Notes: generated by a model from the sequence alone, not told the origin. A DNA stretch of 64,000 nucleotides from CAVTPU01 sp963736695 (GCA_963736695.1 CAVTPU010000004.1:434001-498000); one strand, 5' to 3'. Positions 36,202-45,534 are shown, numbered from the stretch's first letter. Numbers and translations: made by a program.

Positions 36202-36455
36202 ATGCGTCACACTAGTACACCCGTGCGATCATGTGCCACCGGCGACGCACCGACGCCAACGACGCGATCGGGAACGATCCGTACGAGGATCAAAGGTGTT
36301 GAATTTCAAGGGTTCCAGCGCCGCAGGTCAGGCGATGCCGTCGACTCACGTCGGGAAACGACGCCGCCGCCATGGAGATCGACAAGAAGCGCGCCGAAGG
36401 TGTGGATAACCCCGACCGAGAGACCGGGCACTGGTGGGCCACGAACTCCCGAAGG

Positions 36456-37367
36456 TCACCCGACGGATTCCGGTGGCGACGCTTCGTGACCGTTGGCTCG
36501 CCAACCGGCGACCGGAAGGCCGAACTTCGCCACCAGCCGGTCGGTGAATGTACGCGGACGCAACCGGACGACTCGCACCGGCGTGTCGCCGCGTCGAACG
36601 GTGACGCGGGCGCCCGGCGGCACCTCGAAGACCCGACGGCCATCACAGCACAGCACAGCCGGCGACGCGTGCGGGTCGACGATGACCGACAACACCGACG
36701 TCGGCGCGGTCACCAACGCCCGGCTGAACAGCGCGTGCGCGCTGATCGGCACCAACAGAAGCGCCTCGACGTCGGGCCAGACCACCGGACCACCGGCGGA
36801 GAACGCATAGGCGGTGGAGCCGGTCGGCGTCGCGCAGACCACGCCGTCGCAGCCGTAACGCGACAACGGTCGACCATCGACCTCGACCCGCACCTCGAGC
36901 ATGCGCTCACGGGCGCCCTTCTCCACGCTCACCTCGTTGAGCGCCCACGACTGGGCGACAATGAGTCCATTGTGTTCAACCGTGACGTCGACGGTGAGTC
37001 GTTCGTCCACAGTGTATTGTCTCGCGACGGCCTGACGCACCGCGTCATCGAGGTCGCCGATCTCCGCCTCGGCGAGGAAACCCACCTTGCCGAGATTGAT
37101 GCCCAGCAGTGGGGCACGCGCCGGTCGGGCGAGCTCGGCGGCGCGCAGCAGCGTGCCGTCACCGCCCAACGCGAAGACTATCTCCACCCCCCGCGCCGCG
37201 TCGGCCCCTTCGACGGGAAGGACATCAGGCAGATCACCGTCGTCGATCTCCTCGGCGACGACCCGCACCTCGAACCCGGCCTCACGCAGATCCCGACTCA
37301 CGGCGCGGGCGTGCTCCACGCTCTCGACCCGACTTCGATGGGTGATCAACAACGCCGACCGGCTCAC
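36456..37367 (-). CDS. nadK: NAD kinase
   Basis: Phosphorylates NAD to NADP. 303 aa from a GTG overlapping the tlyA stop (GTGA) with GGAGGAG 6 bases before it. It contains IVFALGGDGTLLRAA, the GGDG phosphate-binding motif, LGINLGKVGFLAE, LNEVSVEKGARERML and CATPTGSTAYAFSAGGP, all typical. The C-terminus is slightly extended and polar. The tlyA-nadK-recN order is conserved in Actinobacteria. Confidence 0.96.
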   Translation of the reverse strand: MSRSALLITHRSRVESVEHARAVSRDLREAGFEVRVVAEEIDDGDLPDVLPVEGADAARGVEIVFALGGDGTLLRAAELARPARAPLLGINLGKVGFLAEAEIGDLDDAVRQAVARQYTVDERLTVDVTVEHNGLIVAQSWALNEVSVEKGARERMLEVRVEVDGRPLSRYGCDGVVCATPTGSTAYAFSAGGPVVWPDVEALLLVPISAHALFSRALVTAPTSVLSVIVDPHASPAVLCCDGRRVFEVPPGARVTVRRGDTPVRVVRLRPRTFTDRLVAKFGLPVAGWRANGHEASPPESVG

Positions 37368-38176
37368 CGTCGCTCCTCCTCCGCCGCCTCGACCACCGCC
37401 GCGACCACCGCGGGATCGGCAGGCGGCGCACCACGCCGCAACCACAGAAAAAATTCCACGTTGCCCGACGGCCCCGGCAAACCGCTCGCGACCACGCCGG
37501 CCACGCCGAGGCCCAACTCCGCCGCCGACGCCGCGACGTCGAGCACCGCACTCGTGCGCACCGCCGGATCGCGCACGACCCCGCCGGCACCCACCAGGTC
37601 GCGACCCACCTCGAACTGCGGCTTGACCATCGGCACCAAATCACCGTCGGACGCGGTGCATGCGGCGAGCGCCGGCAACACCAACCGCAACGAGATGAAC
37701 GACAGATCGGCGACTGTCACCTCGACCAGTCCCCCGATCTGATCCGGGGTCAGCGACCGCACGTTCATCCGTTCCCACACACTGACCCGGCCATCGGTGC
37801 GCAACGACCACGCCAACTGTCCATAACCGACGTCGACGGCGGCGACATGCGCCGCGCCGTGGCGCAACAACACGTCGGTGAAGCCCCCCGTCGACGCCCC
37901 CGCGTCGAGGCAGCGCCGACCCGCGACGCTCAGCCCCGACGGGCCGAACGCGGCGAGCGCCCCGGCCAGCTTGTGCCCACCCCTGGACACATAGTCGTCG
38001 GTGTCGCCGGCCAACACCCGCACCGGATCGGCCGGGTCGACCATCGCGGCGGGTTTGGCCGCCGGACCTCCGCGCACCAGCACCCGACCGGCGGCGATGA
38101 GGGTGGCCGCGTGCTCGCGTGACCGGGCCATGCCCCGGCGGACCAACTCGGTGTCGAGGCGGTTGCGTCGCGCCAT
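37364..38176 (-). CDS. tlyA: rRNA 2'-O-methyltransferase TlyA
   Basis: 270 aa from ATG 38176. The N-terminal S4 RNA-binding domain (RLDTELVRRGMARSREHAAT) is followed by an FtsJ-like Rossmann methyltransferase with CLDAGASTGGFTDVLLRHGA and VTVADLSFISLRLVLPAL. TlyA methylates 16S C1409 and 23S C1920 ribose groups in mycobacteria, which sets sensitivity to capreomycin. It lies 4 bp after a small conserved protein, in the same operon. Confidence 0.94.
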   Translation of the reverse strand: MARRNRLDTELVRRGMARSREHAATLIAAGRVLVRGGPAAKPAAMVDPADPVRVLAGDTDDYVSRGGHKLAGALAAFGPSGLSVAGRRCLDAGASTGGFTDVLLRHGAAHVAAVDVGYGQLAWSLRTDGRVSVWERMNVRSLTPDQIGGLVEVTVADLSFISLRLVLPALAACTASDGDLVPMVKPQFEVGRDLVGAGGVVRDPAVRTSAVLDVAASAAELGLGVAGVVASGLPGPSGNVEFFLWLRRGAPPADPAVVAAVVEAAEEERR

Positions 38177-38180
38177 CGGA

Positions 38181-38360
38181 TCAGACGTCGCCGATCGAAT
38201 CGAGCGTGTGCCGCAGTGCCCGGTGCGCGTCGGTGAGGGCGCCGATCTGATCGGCCGGTGGCAGGTCGCGCACCTCGTCGAGGGCCTGCAACGCCTGCGC
38301 CACCGGCTCGGGGATCTGCTCGCCGGCCACCGCGACACCGCCGAATTCGAGGTCGGCCAC
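38181..38360 (-). CDS. Small conserved hypothetical protein, 59 aa
   Basis: A short frame from a GTG at 38360 that shares one base with the stop of the gene before (TAGTG) and ends 4 bp before tlyA. The product is acidic and helical (PVAQALQALDEVRDLPPADQ and LRHTLDSIGDV) with high G+C at third codon positions. The tight spacing between two genes of one operon supports it as real. I do not know a function; a small adaptor or subunit is possible. Confidence 0.68.
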   Translation of the reverse strand: MADLEFGGVAVAGEQIPEPVAQALQALDEVRDLPPADQIGALTDAHRALRHTLDSIGDV

Positions 38361-38794
38361 TATGCCTCCGTCGCGCTCGTCGCGGCCTTGCGTGCCGTCT
38401 TCTTGGCGACGGTCTTCTTCGCCGGGGCCTTCTTCGCGACGGTCTTCTTCGCCGCCGCCTTCTTCGCCGGGGCCTTCTGCGGCGCCTGCCCACCCTGCGC
38501 CGCGCGCAGCTGGCGCTCCAGGTCACGCACCCGGGCGGTGAGCTGGCTGACCTCCTCGGCGGTGGCCAGTCCGACCACGCCCAGCGCCCGGTCGACCTCA
38601 AACCGCACAAGGTTGGACAACGCGTCGCGGTTGCTGACATTCATCGCCAGCAGGTCGGTGGTGAGCGTCTTGAGCTGCTCGGCGGTGGCGCCACCGCGAC
38701 CGACGGCGTCCTGCACGACCTTCTTGACTGTTTTCCGGGACGCCTCGGTCAGGCCGGTGGCCAGTTCGAGATACGTCCGCAACGCCTCCTGCAT
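38360..38794 (-). CDS. Phasin-like helical protein with histone-H1-like Lys/Ala tail
   Basis: 144 aa from ATG 38794 with AAGGAGG 6 bases upstream. Residues 1-95 are helical (LRTYLELATGLTEASRKTVK, then EVSQLTARVRDLERQLRAAQ as a coiled coil), resembling polyhydroxyalkanoate granule-associated PhaF/PhaI-like proteins. The last 45 residues repeat KKAPAKK and KKTVAKK units, like histone H1 or bacterial HupB tails, and likely bind DNA or polyanions. The combination fits a nucleoid- or granule-associated structural protein; the exact role is inferred. Confidence 0.75.
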   Translation of the reverse strand: MQEALRTYLELATGLTEASRKTVKKVVQDAVGRGGATAEQLKTLTTDLLAMNVSNRDALSNLVRFEVDRALGVVGLATAEEVSQLTARVRDLERQLRAAQGGQAPQKAPAKKAAAKKTVAKKAPAKKTVAKKTARKAATSATEA

Positions 38795-38955
38795 CACGTC
38801 CTCCTTCGTCACTCTCGTCGTCACGTCGTGACGCCCGATCATCGGTGACAATGCCACGCTACCGGCCCCGACGCGCCGGTGTGCGGTACGGTGCGGCCAG
38901 ACGCCCGGCGGAACCGACCGACCAGGCCCACACCGACGGTCCCTGGAGGGCGGAC

Positions 38956-39291
38956 GTGGCGACGATCGACGAATGCCGGGCGGCACTGGCCCAGTTGGCG
39001 GCTCACCTGGCCAAAGACCCCCGGGCGGCGGCCCGGACAGGTCTGGACCGTTCCCTCGCCTGCCGCATCCGAGACCTCGACGTGACATTCCACGGCCAAC
39101 TCACCAATGGGGAGATCACCCACATCACCGACGGCGATGATCCGGGCGCGCAGATCCGTCTCGCGCTCAACGGCGACGACCTGCTCGCGCTGGTCGCCGG
39201 TGAGCTGCATTTCGCCGCCGCGTGGGCGAGCGGCCGAATCTCGGTCAAGGCGAGCTTCACCGACCTGCTCAAGCTGCGCACCCTGCTCTAA
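38956..39291 (+). CDS. SCP2 sterol-binding-like domain protein
   Basis: 111 aa from a GTG with GGAGGGCGGAC directly upstream. It is a single SCP2/sterol-carrier fold: DRSLACRIRDLDVTFHGQLT, GAQIRLALNGDDLLALVAGE and WASGRISVKASFTDLLKL. Such proteins bind a hydrophobic ligand. It is the only plus-strand gene in this stretch and lies back to back with the phasin-like gene. A lipid-binding role is inferred from the fold. Confidence 0.82.
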   Translation: MATIDECRAALAQLAAHLAKDPRAAARTGLDRSLACRIRDLDVTFHGQLTNGEITHITDGDDPGAQIRLALNGDDLLALVAGELHFAAAWASGRISVKASFTDLLKLRTLL

Positions 39292-39322
39292 CCGCCTTGC
39301 GCCAACCGCCTTCTTCGGACGG

Positions 39323-40384
39323 TCACGGCCGAATGAGGTCGCCCAGTCCCAGATCGCGAACGGCCCGGTCGGCGTCATCACCGATCGGGGTGAGCGCCGT
39401 CCACCGTGGATGCGCCCAAGCGGCGGCCGCGAGGGCCCGAAGCGCGGCGATCCGGTCACCGGACCCGGCGAGCACGACGCGGTCACCGTCGTGGTCGGCG
39501 CGCCATCCCCCCGTACGGGCACCAAGTCCCGTGTCGAAGACGGGAACCCGGACACCGGCCGACGGCCCGCACAACGCGCCCAGGTCAGCCGCCACATGAT
39601 TGGGGCGCTCCCCCTCGACGGCCCGCAGAAGATCGGCCGCCTGATGCACGCCGGTCAAGACCAGCAGGCTCGACATGCCGGCCGCGACGGCACCCCGCAC
39701 ATCGGTGTCGAGCCGGTCGCCGACGACGAGTGCCCGGCACGCGCCCCTGGCCCGCGCCGCCACCTCGAACAGGGTCGGTCCGGGTTTGCCGACCACCGAG
39801 TCGGGACGGCGACCACCGAGCGCGTGCGCGAGTGCCGCGACAAGCGCCCCGTTGCCGGGCAACGGTCCCCGCGTCGACGGCAAAGTCGCGTCGGTGTTGG
39901 TCGCCACCCATCGGGCCCCCGCCCGCACCGCCACACACGCCTCGGCGAGGTCGGACCACCCGACGTCGGGACCATAGCCCTGCGCCACCGCGATCGGGGA
40001 GTGCGCAGCGGTGGTAACAGGGGTCAGGCCAACGGCTGCGATCTCGCCACGCAGCGCGTCCGAGCCCACGACCAGCACCGGCGCCGCCGGCGGCAGGTCG
40101 TGGGCGAGTGACTGGGCGGTGGCTTGCGCCGAGGTGAGCACGTCGTCGGCGCTCGCCGCCACGCCGAGGTCACGCAGCAGTGCCGCGACCTCCTCGGCGG
40201 TGCGGGACGCGTTGTTGGTGGCATAGACGACCGGCGTCGCACCAGAGCCGGTGATCGCGCCGATCGCCGCCGCCGCACCCGGCACCGCGTCGGTGCCGAG
40301 ATAGACGACCCCGTCGAGATCGAGAATGACCAGGTCGTGCTCGGAGGCCAGACTCGCGCCCGGCGCCAGGTCCACTGTGCTCAC
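39323..40384 (-). CDS. HAD-IIA family phosphatase (NagD/PGP-like)
   Basis: 353 aa. Motif I is ILDLDGVVYLGTDAVPGA, motif II VYATNNASRT, motif III GKPGPTLFEVA and motif IV VVGDRLDTDVRGAVAAGM, the NagD/phosphoglycolate phosphatase branch of HAD hydrolases. A further 90 residues at the C-terminus are not part of the HAD core. In M. tuberculosis the homolog in this position (Rv1692) is a glycerol-phosphate phosphatase, so recycling of glycerophospholipid polar heads is plausible. Confidence 0.87.
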   Translation of the reverse strand: MSTVDLAPGASLASEHDLVILDLDGVVYLGTDAVPGAAAAIGAITGSGATPVVYATNNASRTAEEVAALLRDLGVAASADDVLTSAQATAQSLAHDLPPAAPVLVVGSDALRGEIAAVGLTPVTTAAHSPIAVAQGYGPDVGWSDLAEACVAVRAGARWVATNTDATLPSTRGPLPGNGALVAALAHALGGRRPDSVVGKPGPTLFEVAARARGACRALVVGDRLDTDVRGAVAAGMSSLLVLTGVHQAADLLRAVEGERPNHVAADLGALCGPSAGVRVPVFDTGLGARTGGWRADHDGDRVVLAGSGDRIAALRALAAAAWAHPRWTALTPIGDDADRAVRDLGLGDLIRP

Positions 40385-40394
40385 CTCTCGTCGA

Positions 40395-42611
40395 TCACCC
40401 GTTGCCGGTCGTGGTCACCTCGACAGGGACCGAATCGGCCGTGGCGGCACCCGCCGCACCCCGATCGGCCTCGGTCTCGTCGTCGTCCAGGTCGTCCACT
40501 TCGAAGTCGTTATCCGCTGCGGAGTCACCGTCTACTTCGGAGTCGCCGGGCACTGGGGCGTCGGCGATGGGCTCGTCGAGGCCGACAACCTCATCGTCGT
40601 CGGCCGACTCGTCGAACTCGAGTTCTTCCACATCGGACTCATCATCGGCGAGGACCACCCCGTCGAGGTCCAGCAGCCGCTCTGTCGCGTCGGTGAGAGC
40701 CTCCTCATCGACCTCGGCCGCGCGTGCGAACCACTCACGGGCCTCCACCCGTCGCCCCACGGCCAGCAGCGCGTCGGCATAGGCATAACGCAGCCGAGCC
40801 GCCCACGGGTCGTCGGAGGTGAGCTCACGCACCTGCAGCATCGTCACCGCCGCCTCCCGCTGCCCCAGGTCGCCCCGCGCGCCAGCGGCGACGATGAGCA
40901 ACTCGATCGCCTCCTGACTCGAGAGCGCACCCGGTGTCACGCCACGGAACAGGTCGATCGCCCGCTCCGGCCGCCCGAGGGCACGTTCGCAGTCGGCGAG
41001 CACCGCGAGGTGTGTCTGCCGTCCGGTCATCCGGTGATAGGCACGCAGCTCGCCGATCGCGCTCTGCCACTGCCCGGCTCGATATGCCGCGAGGCCGACA
41101 GCCTCGCGCACCACCGAAATGCGCGACGCGAGGCGTCGCGCGACCAGCGCGTGCGCCAGCGCCGTGGCCGGGTCCTCGTCAATGAGTTCGCCTGCGGCGA
41201 CCAGCCGCGACGCCACGTGGTCGGCGACGCCTCGGGCGAGGCTGCGCAGCTCGGCCCGCACCTCGGCGTCGAGACTATGGGGCTCGATGCCCTCGGGCAG
41301 CGGCGGACCATCGTCGACTGCCGCCGAACGGCCGCCGAACGTGTCCACACCGGACAGTCCTGTCGGCCGGTCGCGGTCGAAACCGCGGTCGCGGACCGAT
41401 GGCCGGTCCCGCTCGCGTCCACGGTCCTGCCCACGGTCTTGCCCACGATCCTGAGCCGGCGGCCGATCGCGGTCGAAACCGCGGTCGCGACTGGCCGGCC
41501 GGGGCCGTTCGGATCCACGCTCCGACCCGCGATCACGATCGAACCCGCGGGCCCGATCCGATCCACGCTCCGACCCGCGATCGGAGCCACGGTCTCGTTC
41601 CGGGCCACGGTCCCGGCTGTAGCGGGGAGTGTCGGCACCCGACGTGTCACCGCGGCCGCGGAACCCGTCACGGTCCCGGAAACCACCCCGCGCACCCGCT
41701 GGGCCACCCGTGCCACCGCGCTGCTCGCGACCGGTGTCGCGAATACGACCGTCCTCATAGGATCGTCTAGGCGTCGAGGTTCGGTCGCGGTCATCTCCGC
41801 GCCGCGGGCCGAAGCCGTCTCGCCGCGGGCCGAAACCGCCACGCTGAGAACCATGGTCGCCACTCTGCGGACGACCCGCGCCACGGTCACGGTCGCCACC
41901 CTGGGCGCGACCGAAGCGGTCGGGGGCGAATCCACCGCGGTCGGGCCGACCACGGTCTGAACGCCCCTGATCGAATCGGCCACGGCCGCCACGGTCCTGA
42001 TCCCCACGGCCTTGTCCGCCACGGTCCTGATCGGACCGCGCACCGTCGGATCGCGGGCCGTCGAATCGACGCCCGCCGCCCTGTGTCCGGTCACGGAAGT
42101 CACGACCGGGTCGGGCGCCACCGTCACGGAATCCGGCGCCCCGACCCTCGCGGAACCCGCCCCGCTGACCGTCCGACGGCCCACGCTCCCGACTCTGGCC
42201 GTCGCGGCCGGCGCCTGGGCGTGAATCGTGATCTCGCCACCCCGTACGCGGGGATCCGGTTCCTCTGTTTCCTTTGTCACCCGACCCGGCGCCACGGTCG
42301 TCGGACCGACGGCCACCCTCGCGGGGCCACCAGTCGCGGCCTCGGTCGGTTGAACCGCCCTGCCCGGTCGTCGGTCGATCGGCGCCACCCTGGCCCGACC
42401 CGCCACGGAAGGATCCGCCGCGCGACGATCCGCCCCGGGGCGCTCCACCTCGCGACGATCCGCCAAAGGTCGACCCGCCGCGACGCTCGCCGCCGGAACC
42501 ACCACGGTGGTCGCGGCCCATGGCGCCGTCCGATCGCGGCCGGCCCGACCTCTGGCCAGACCGGTCCCGGCGTCCTGGTTCGTCGCCGCTTCTGCCCGTG
42601 CTCGCGTTCAC
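40395..42611 (-). CDS. TPR protein with very long RG/DR-rich disordered N-terminus
   Basis: 738 aa from the GTG at 42611 (GGGAGGATT upstream). Residues 1 to about 430 are almost entirely Arg, Gly, Asp and Ser, in units like RDRGFDRDR, GGFRDRD and RGGSSRGG, with no predicted fold. Residues about 440-640 are helical TPR-like repeats (ALAHALVARRLASRISVVRE, AYRAGQWQSAIGELRAYH, YADALLAVGRRVEAREWFAR). The tail is strongly acidic. RG-rich segments bind RNA and promote condensates, so an RNA- or ribosome-related role is possible. The TPR part alone matches conserved proteins near tyrS in Actinobacteria. Confidence 0.82.
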   Translation of the reverse strand: MNASTGRSGDEPGRRDRSGQRSGRPRSDGAMGRDHRGGSGGERRGGSTFGGSSRGGAPRGGSSRGGSFRGGSGQGGADRPTTGQGGSTDRGRDWWPREGGRRSDDRGAGSGDKGNRGTGSPRTGWRDHDSRPGAGRDGQSRERGPSDGQRGGFREGRGAGFRDGGARPGRDFRDRTQGGGRRFDGPRSDGARSDQDRGGQGRGDQDRGGRGRFDQGRSDRGRPDRGGFAPDRFGRAQGGDRDRGAGRPQSGDHGSQRGGFGPRRDGFGPRRGDDRDRTSTPRRSYEDGRIRDTGREQRGGTGGPAGARGGFRDRDGFRGRGDTSGADTPRYSRDRGPERDRGSDRGSERGSDRARGFDRDRGSERGSERPRPASRDRGFDRDRPPAQDRGQDRGQDRGRERDRPSVRDRGFDRDRPTGLSGVDTFGGRSAAVDDGPPLPEGIEPHSLDAEVRAELRSLARGVADHVASRLVAAGELIDEDPATALAHALVARRLASRISVVREAVGLAAYRAGQWQSAIGELRAYHRMTGRQTHLAVLADCERALGRPERAIDLFRGVTPGALSSQEAIELLIVAAGARGDLGQREAAVTMLQVRELTSDDPWAARLRYAYADALLAVGRRVEAREWFARAAEVDEEALTDATERLLDLDGVVLADDESDVEELEFDESADDDEVVGLDEPIADAPVPGDSEVDGDSAADNDFEVDDLDDDETEADRGAAGAATADSVPVEVTTTGNG

Positions 42612-42682
42612 CGCACCCAATCCTCCCCGACGCCCGTGCGTCGCATGCCCTATCCTCGCTGGGTCGCGAGGAGGATCACCAC

Positions 42683-43456
42683 ATGACCAACCCCATCGAG
42701 CCGTCACGGGACCCGTCGTCTCCGCCGCTCGCTCCAGCAACCGCTGGCATCGGTGACGTGCCGACCGGAGGTCAACCCTATCCGGCCGGATGGGGCGAGT
42801 CGGCACCACCGCCAGCTCCAGCCCCCACGAAGGAGACTCGGGGCTGGACCCGGGCGGCGCTCGCCGTCGTTTTGCTCGTCGCCACGATCGGCGGAGCCGC
42901 CGCGACCCTGTGGTTCACCCGACCGCACGATCCGGCCGCAGCCCCGTCACCGAACCCGTCGACTCCGTCCGCGCCGTCGCCGGCCTCGAGTGCCACCCCG
43001 GCACCGAAACCGGAGCCCCTGCCGGCGAAGCTCGCTGGCTTGAACCGAACCGAACCCGCGCAGCTCACCACCGCACTGGCGGGATTGGAAGAGCAGCTGC
43101 GCACGGCGGTGCCCGAGGCGCACGACATCCGCACCGGCGTCTACGCCGACCCGAAGGCCACAGAGAAGTTGACCCTGGTAATCGAGGTTAAGGGTACGAT
43201 CGGCGATCCCGAATACCAAGTCGACGGGATGCTCGCCGGCCTCAAGACGTCGGGAATCGCCGTGACCGGTCTCACACCGGCGCCTGGGGCCGCCGGTGGC
43301 GGAGCCGCTCAGTGCGGCCGAAGCGCCGTGCAGAAGGTCAACCTCACGGTCTGCGCGTGGGGCGACGACGCGAGCATCGGCATGATGATCTTTTATTTCC
43401 GTACGGTCACGGAGAGTGTTCCCCTGTTCACGAAGATTCGCACGGGGCTGCACTGA
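42683..43456 (+). CDS. Membrane-anchored hypothetical protein
   Basis: 257 aa from ATG 42683 with GAGGAGG upstream. The N-terminal 50 residues are Pro-rich and cytoplasmic. One membrane helix (AALAVVLLVATIGGAAATLW) follows, then a Pro/Ser/Ala linker and an extracytoplasmic domain of about 140 residues with two Cys that may pair (AAQCGRSA and LTVCAWG). I do not recognise the domain; the layout resembles small actinobacterial surface proteins. It is divergent from the RG-rich TPR gene, sharing a 71-bp intergenic region. Confidence 0.72.
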   Translation: MTNPIEPSRDPSSPPLAPATAGIGDVPTGGQPYPAGWGESAPPPAPAPTKETRGWTRAALAVVLLVATIGGAAATLWFTRPHDPAAAPSPNPSTPSAPSPASSATPAPKPEPLPAKLAGLNRTEPAQLTTALAGLEEQLRTAVPEAHDIRTGVYADPKATEKLTLVIEVKGTIGDPEYQVDGMLAGLKTSGIAVTGLTPAPGAAGGGAAQCGRSAVQKVNLTVCAWGDDASIGMMIFYFRTVTESVPLFTKIRTGLH

Positions 43457-43481
43457 CTCGACTCCGGTGCCCCGCACCGCC

Positions 43482-43544
43482 CGCGATCATGAAACTAGTG
43501 ACCAGCTCGAGGGTGCGATCATGACAACTAGCTTCATGATCGCG
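43482..43544. repeat. Intergenic inverted repeat CGCGATCATGAA
   Basis: Arms of 18 bp with one mismatch, starting CGCGATCATGAA at 43482 and ending at 43544, with a third partial copy GCGATCATGA between them (43515-43524). It lies between two convergent genes, after the hypothetical membrane protein and before the tyrS stop. It may serve as a terminator. Its form suggests a dispersed palindromic element; a genome-wide count is needed. Confidence 0.6.
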
Positions 43545-43588
43545 ACCCCGAGCGATGGTCGCGCCTCACAGCGCGGACGCGACGAGCG

Positions 43589-44854
43589 TCACACCGACGG
43601 GGAGACCTCCACCCCGGCGACGTTGCGCCTGCCGCGGCGCAACACCAGCCACCGCCCGTGCAACAGGTGCGACCGGTCCACCGTCATCTCTGCGTCGGTG
43701 ACACGTTCGTTGTTGAGATATGCCCCGCCGTCGGCGATCGCCCGTCGAGCCTCGTTCATGCTCGCCACCAGACCCGACTCCTTGAACAGCGCGGCGACAC
43801 CTGGCAACTGATCGCCACTGATCTCGACGATCCCCGCCTCGGCGAGCGCGGCCCGCAGGGTCGGCGCGGCGAGATCGGCCAACGACCCCCGCCCGAACAG
43901 CGCGGTGCTCGCGGCGATCGCCCCAGCGCACTCGTCGGCGCCGTGCACCAATGTGGTCAACTCCTGCGCCAACGCCCGTTGCCCCTCCCTCGCGGCCGGC
44001 CGCTCGGCGGCCGCCTCGTCGAGAGCGATCAGCTCCTCGTGTGACCGGAGGCTGAAATAGCGCAGGTATCGCCCGACGTCACGGTCGTCGACGTTGAACC
44101 AGAACTGATAGAACGCGTACGGCGATGTCATCTGCGGGTCGAGCCAGATCGCGCCCCCCTCGGTCTTGCCGAACTTCGTGCCGTCCGACTTGGTGACCAG
44201 TGGCGTGGTGAAGGCGTGCACCGGCCCGGCCCCCCGCCGACGGATGTAGTCGACCCCGGCGGTGATGTTGCCCCACTGGTCGGAGCCGCCGAACTGCAGC
44301 GTGCACCCGTGTCTGCGGTGCAGTTCGAAGAAGTCGTGCGACTGGAGCAGTTGATAGCTGAACTCCGTGAAGCTGATGCCGGTCTCGAGGCGGGCTTTGA
44401 CGACCTCGCGGGCGAGCATCCGGTTGACCGGAAAGTGTTTGCCCACATCGCGCAGGAACTCGATCGCCGACAGCTGCGCGGTCCAGTCGAGGTTGTTGAC
44501 CAGTGTGGCGGCGTTGTCGCCCTCGTAGGAGACGAACGGGGCCAGCTGCGACCGGATGTGCTCCACCCACCCCGCGACGACCTCCGGCGGGTTGAGGTTG
44601 CGCTCGCCCGCCTCCTTCGGGTCGCCGATCTGCCCGGTCGCGCCGCCGACGAGCAGCAGCGGGCGGTGGCCGGCGAGTTGGAACCGTCGGGCGGTGAGAA
44701 CTTGGACGAGGTGCCCCAGGTGCAGGCTCGGCGCGGTCGGGTCGAACCCGACATAGAACGAGACCGGCCCGGAGTCGAGATGTGCGCGCAGCTGATCCGG
44801 GTCGGTGGCGTCCTGGATCAGGCCGCGCCACCGCAGGTCGTCGATGAGGTTCAC
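43589..44854 (-). CDS. tyrS: Tyrosyl-tRNA synthetase
   Basis: 421 aa from GTG 44854, the normal length for the bacterial TyrRS. It shows YVGFDPTAPSLHLGHLVQVL (HIGH motif as HLGH), GGATGQIGDP, YQLLQSHDF, GGSDQWGNI and the KMSKS loop as SDGTKFGKTEGGAIW. An S4 RNA-binding domain ends the protein (IADGGAYLNNERVTD). The start has no strong ribosome binding site. It follows the mpg gene by 68 bp, the actinobacterial order. Confidence 0.96.
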   Translation of the reverse strand: MNLIDDLRWRGLIQDATDPDQLRAHLDSGPVSFYVGFDPTAPSLHLGHLVQVLTARRFQLAGHRPLLLVGGATGQIGDPKEAGERNLNPPEVVAGWVEHIRSQLAPFVSYEGDNAATLVNNLDWTAQLSAIEFLRDVGKHFPVNRMLAREVVKARLETGISFTEFSYQLLQSHDFFELHRRHGCTLQFGGSDQWGNITAGVDYIRRRGAGPVHAFTTPLVTKSDGTKFGKTEGGAIWLDPQMTSPYAFYQFWFNVDDRDVGRYLRYFSLRSHEELIALDEAAAERPAAREGQRALAQELTTLVHGADECAGAIAASTALFGRGSLADLAAPTLRAALAEAGIVEISGDQLPGVAALFKESGLVASMNEARRAIADGGAYLNNERVTDAEMTVDRSHLLHGRWLVLRRGRRNVAGVEVSPSV

Positions 44855-44922
44855 ACCTGCGATTGTCCCGCACGAGGAGGCCGAGCCGGAAAGCGGGTTT
44901 GCCACCACGGGTCGCCCAGCCA

Positions 44923-45534
44923 TCACCCCCGCCGGGCGCGGGGAACGTGCGGGCGATACGCGCTCACCGAGGGCTCACCAGCGAGCCAGAAACGCCACGG
45001 GGTGTCCGCGCCGGCGGCCACACCCACGCGGGGACCGGACCGCACCAAGGCCTCATCCCGCGGGCCGCGCGGTGCCAGCAACCGCGCCGGCCCCGTGCCG
45101 TCAATGAGGTTGGTCGCGTTGGCCGAGCCGTCGAGACCGAGGGCGACCATCAGCCGGGCCGGGCCTCGCGCGAGGTCCGGCCCGGACACGCCAGGACGAC
45201 GCCCGCGCGCCACCGACACGCCGGTGACGACCTCGCCGGCCCGCAGAAGCACCGCGCCGGCCGTGCCCTCGGGGCCGGTGACGAGGTTGAGGCACCAGTG
45301 CATGCCCCAGACAAAATAGGCGTACGCGTGTCCGGCTGGGCCGAACATGACGGCGTTGCGTGGGGTGCGGCCGCGAAACGCGTGCGACGCCTCGTCCTCG
45401 CCCGCGTCGCCATAGGCCTCAACCTCGGTGAGACGCACCGTGACGCCGTTGGCCCGCAGTCGCGCACCCAGCAGCGCGCGGGCCGTCGCGACGACGTCGG
45501 CCGCGGGGTCGAGGCGCAGCCGGCCGGCGCTCAC
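44923..45534 (-). CDS. mpg: 3-methyladenine DNA glycosylase (AAG/MPG family)
   Basis: 203 aa from a GTG overlapping the argH stop (GTGA). The motifs VRLTEVEAYGDAGEDEASHA, FRGRTPRNAVMFGPAGHAYA and YFVWGMHWCLNLVTG are those of the AAG family, which removes 3-methyladenine, 7-methylguanine and hypoxanthine. The catalytic Glu lies in TEVEAY. ALLLRAGEV-like AVLLRAGEVV and GPARLMVALGLDG follow. Conserved neighbour of argH and tyrS in Actinobacteria. Confidence 0.93.
   Translation of the reverse strand: MSAGRLRLDPAADVVATARALLGARLRANGVTVRLTEVEAYGDAGEDEASHAFRGRTPRNAVMFGPAGHAYAYFVWGMHWCLNLVTGPEGTAGAVLLRAGEVVTGVSVARGRRPGVSGPDLARGPARLMVALGLDGSANATNLIDGTGPARLLAPRGPRDEALVRSGPRVGVAAGADTPWRFWLAGEPSVSAYRPHVPRARRG

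Noticed and set aside
36210..36455. A small gene between recN and nadK
   Set aside because: Short frames exist on both strands but lack start signals and codon bias; I see only intergenic DNA.
40990..42600. Repetitive DNA resembling a CRISPR array or satellite
   Set aside because: Repeats are irregular, have no constant length or spacer, and follow the codons of an RG-rich protein. No Cas gene is present.
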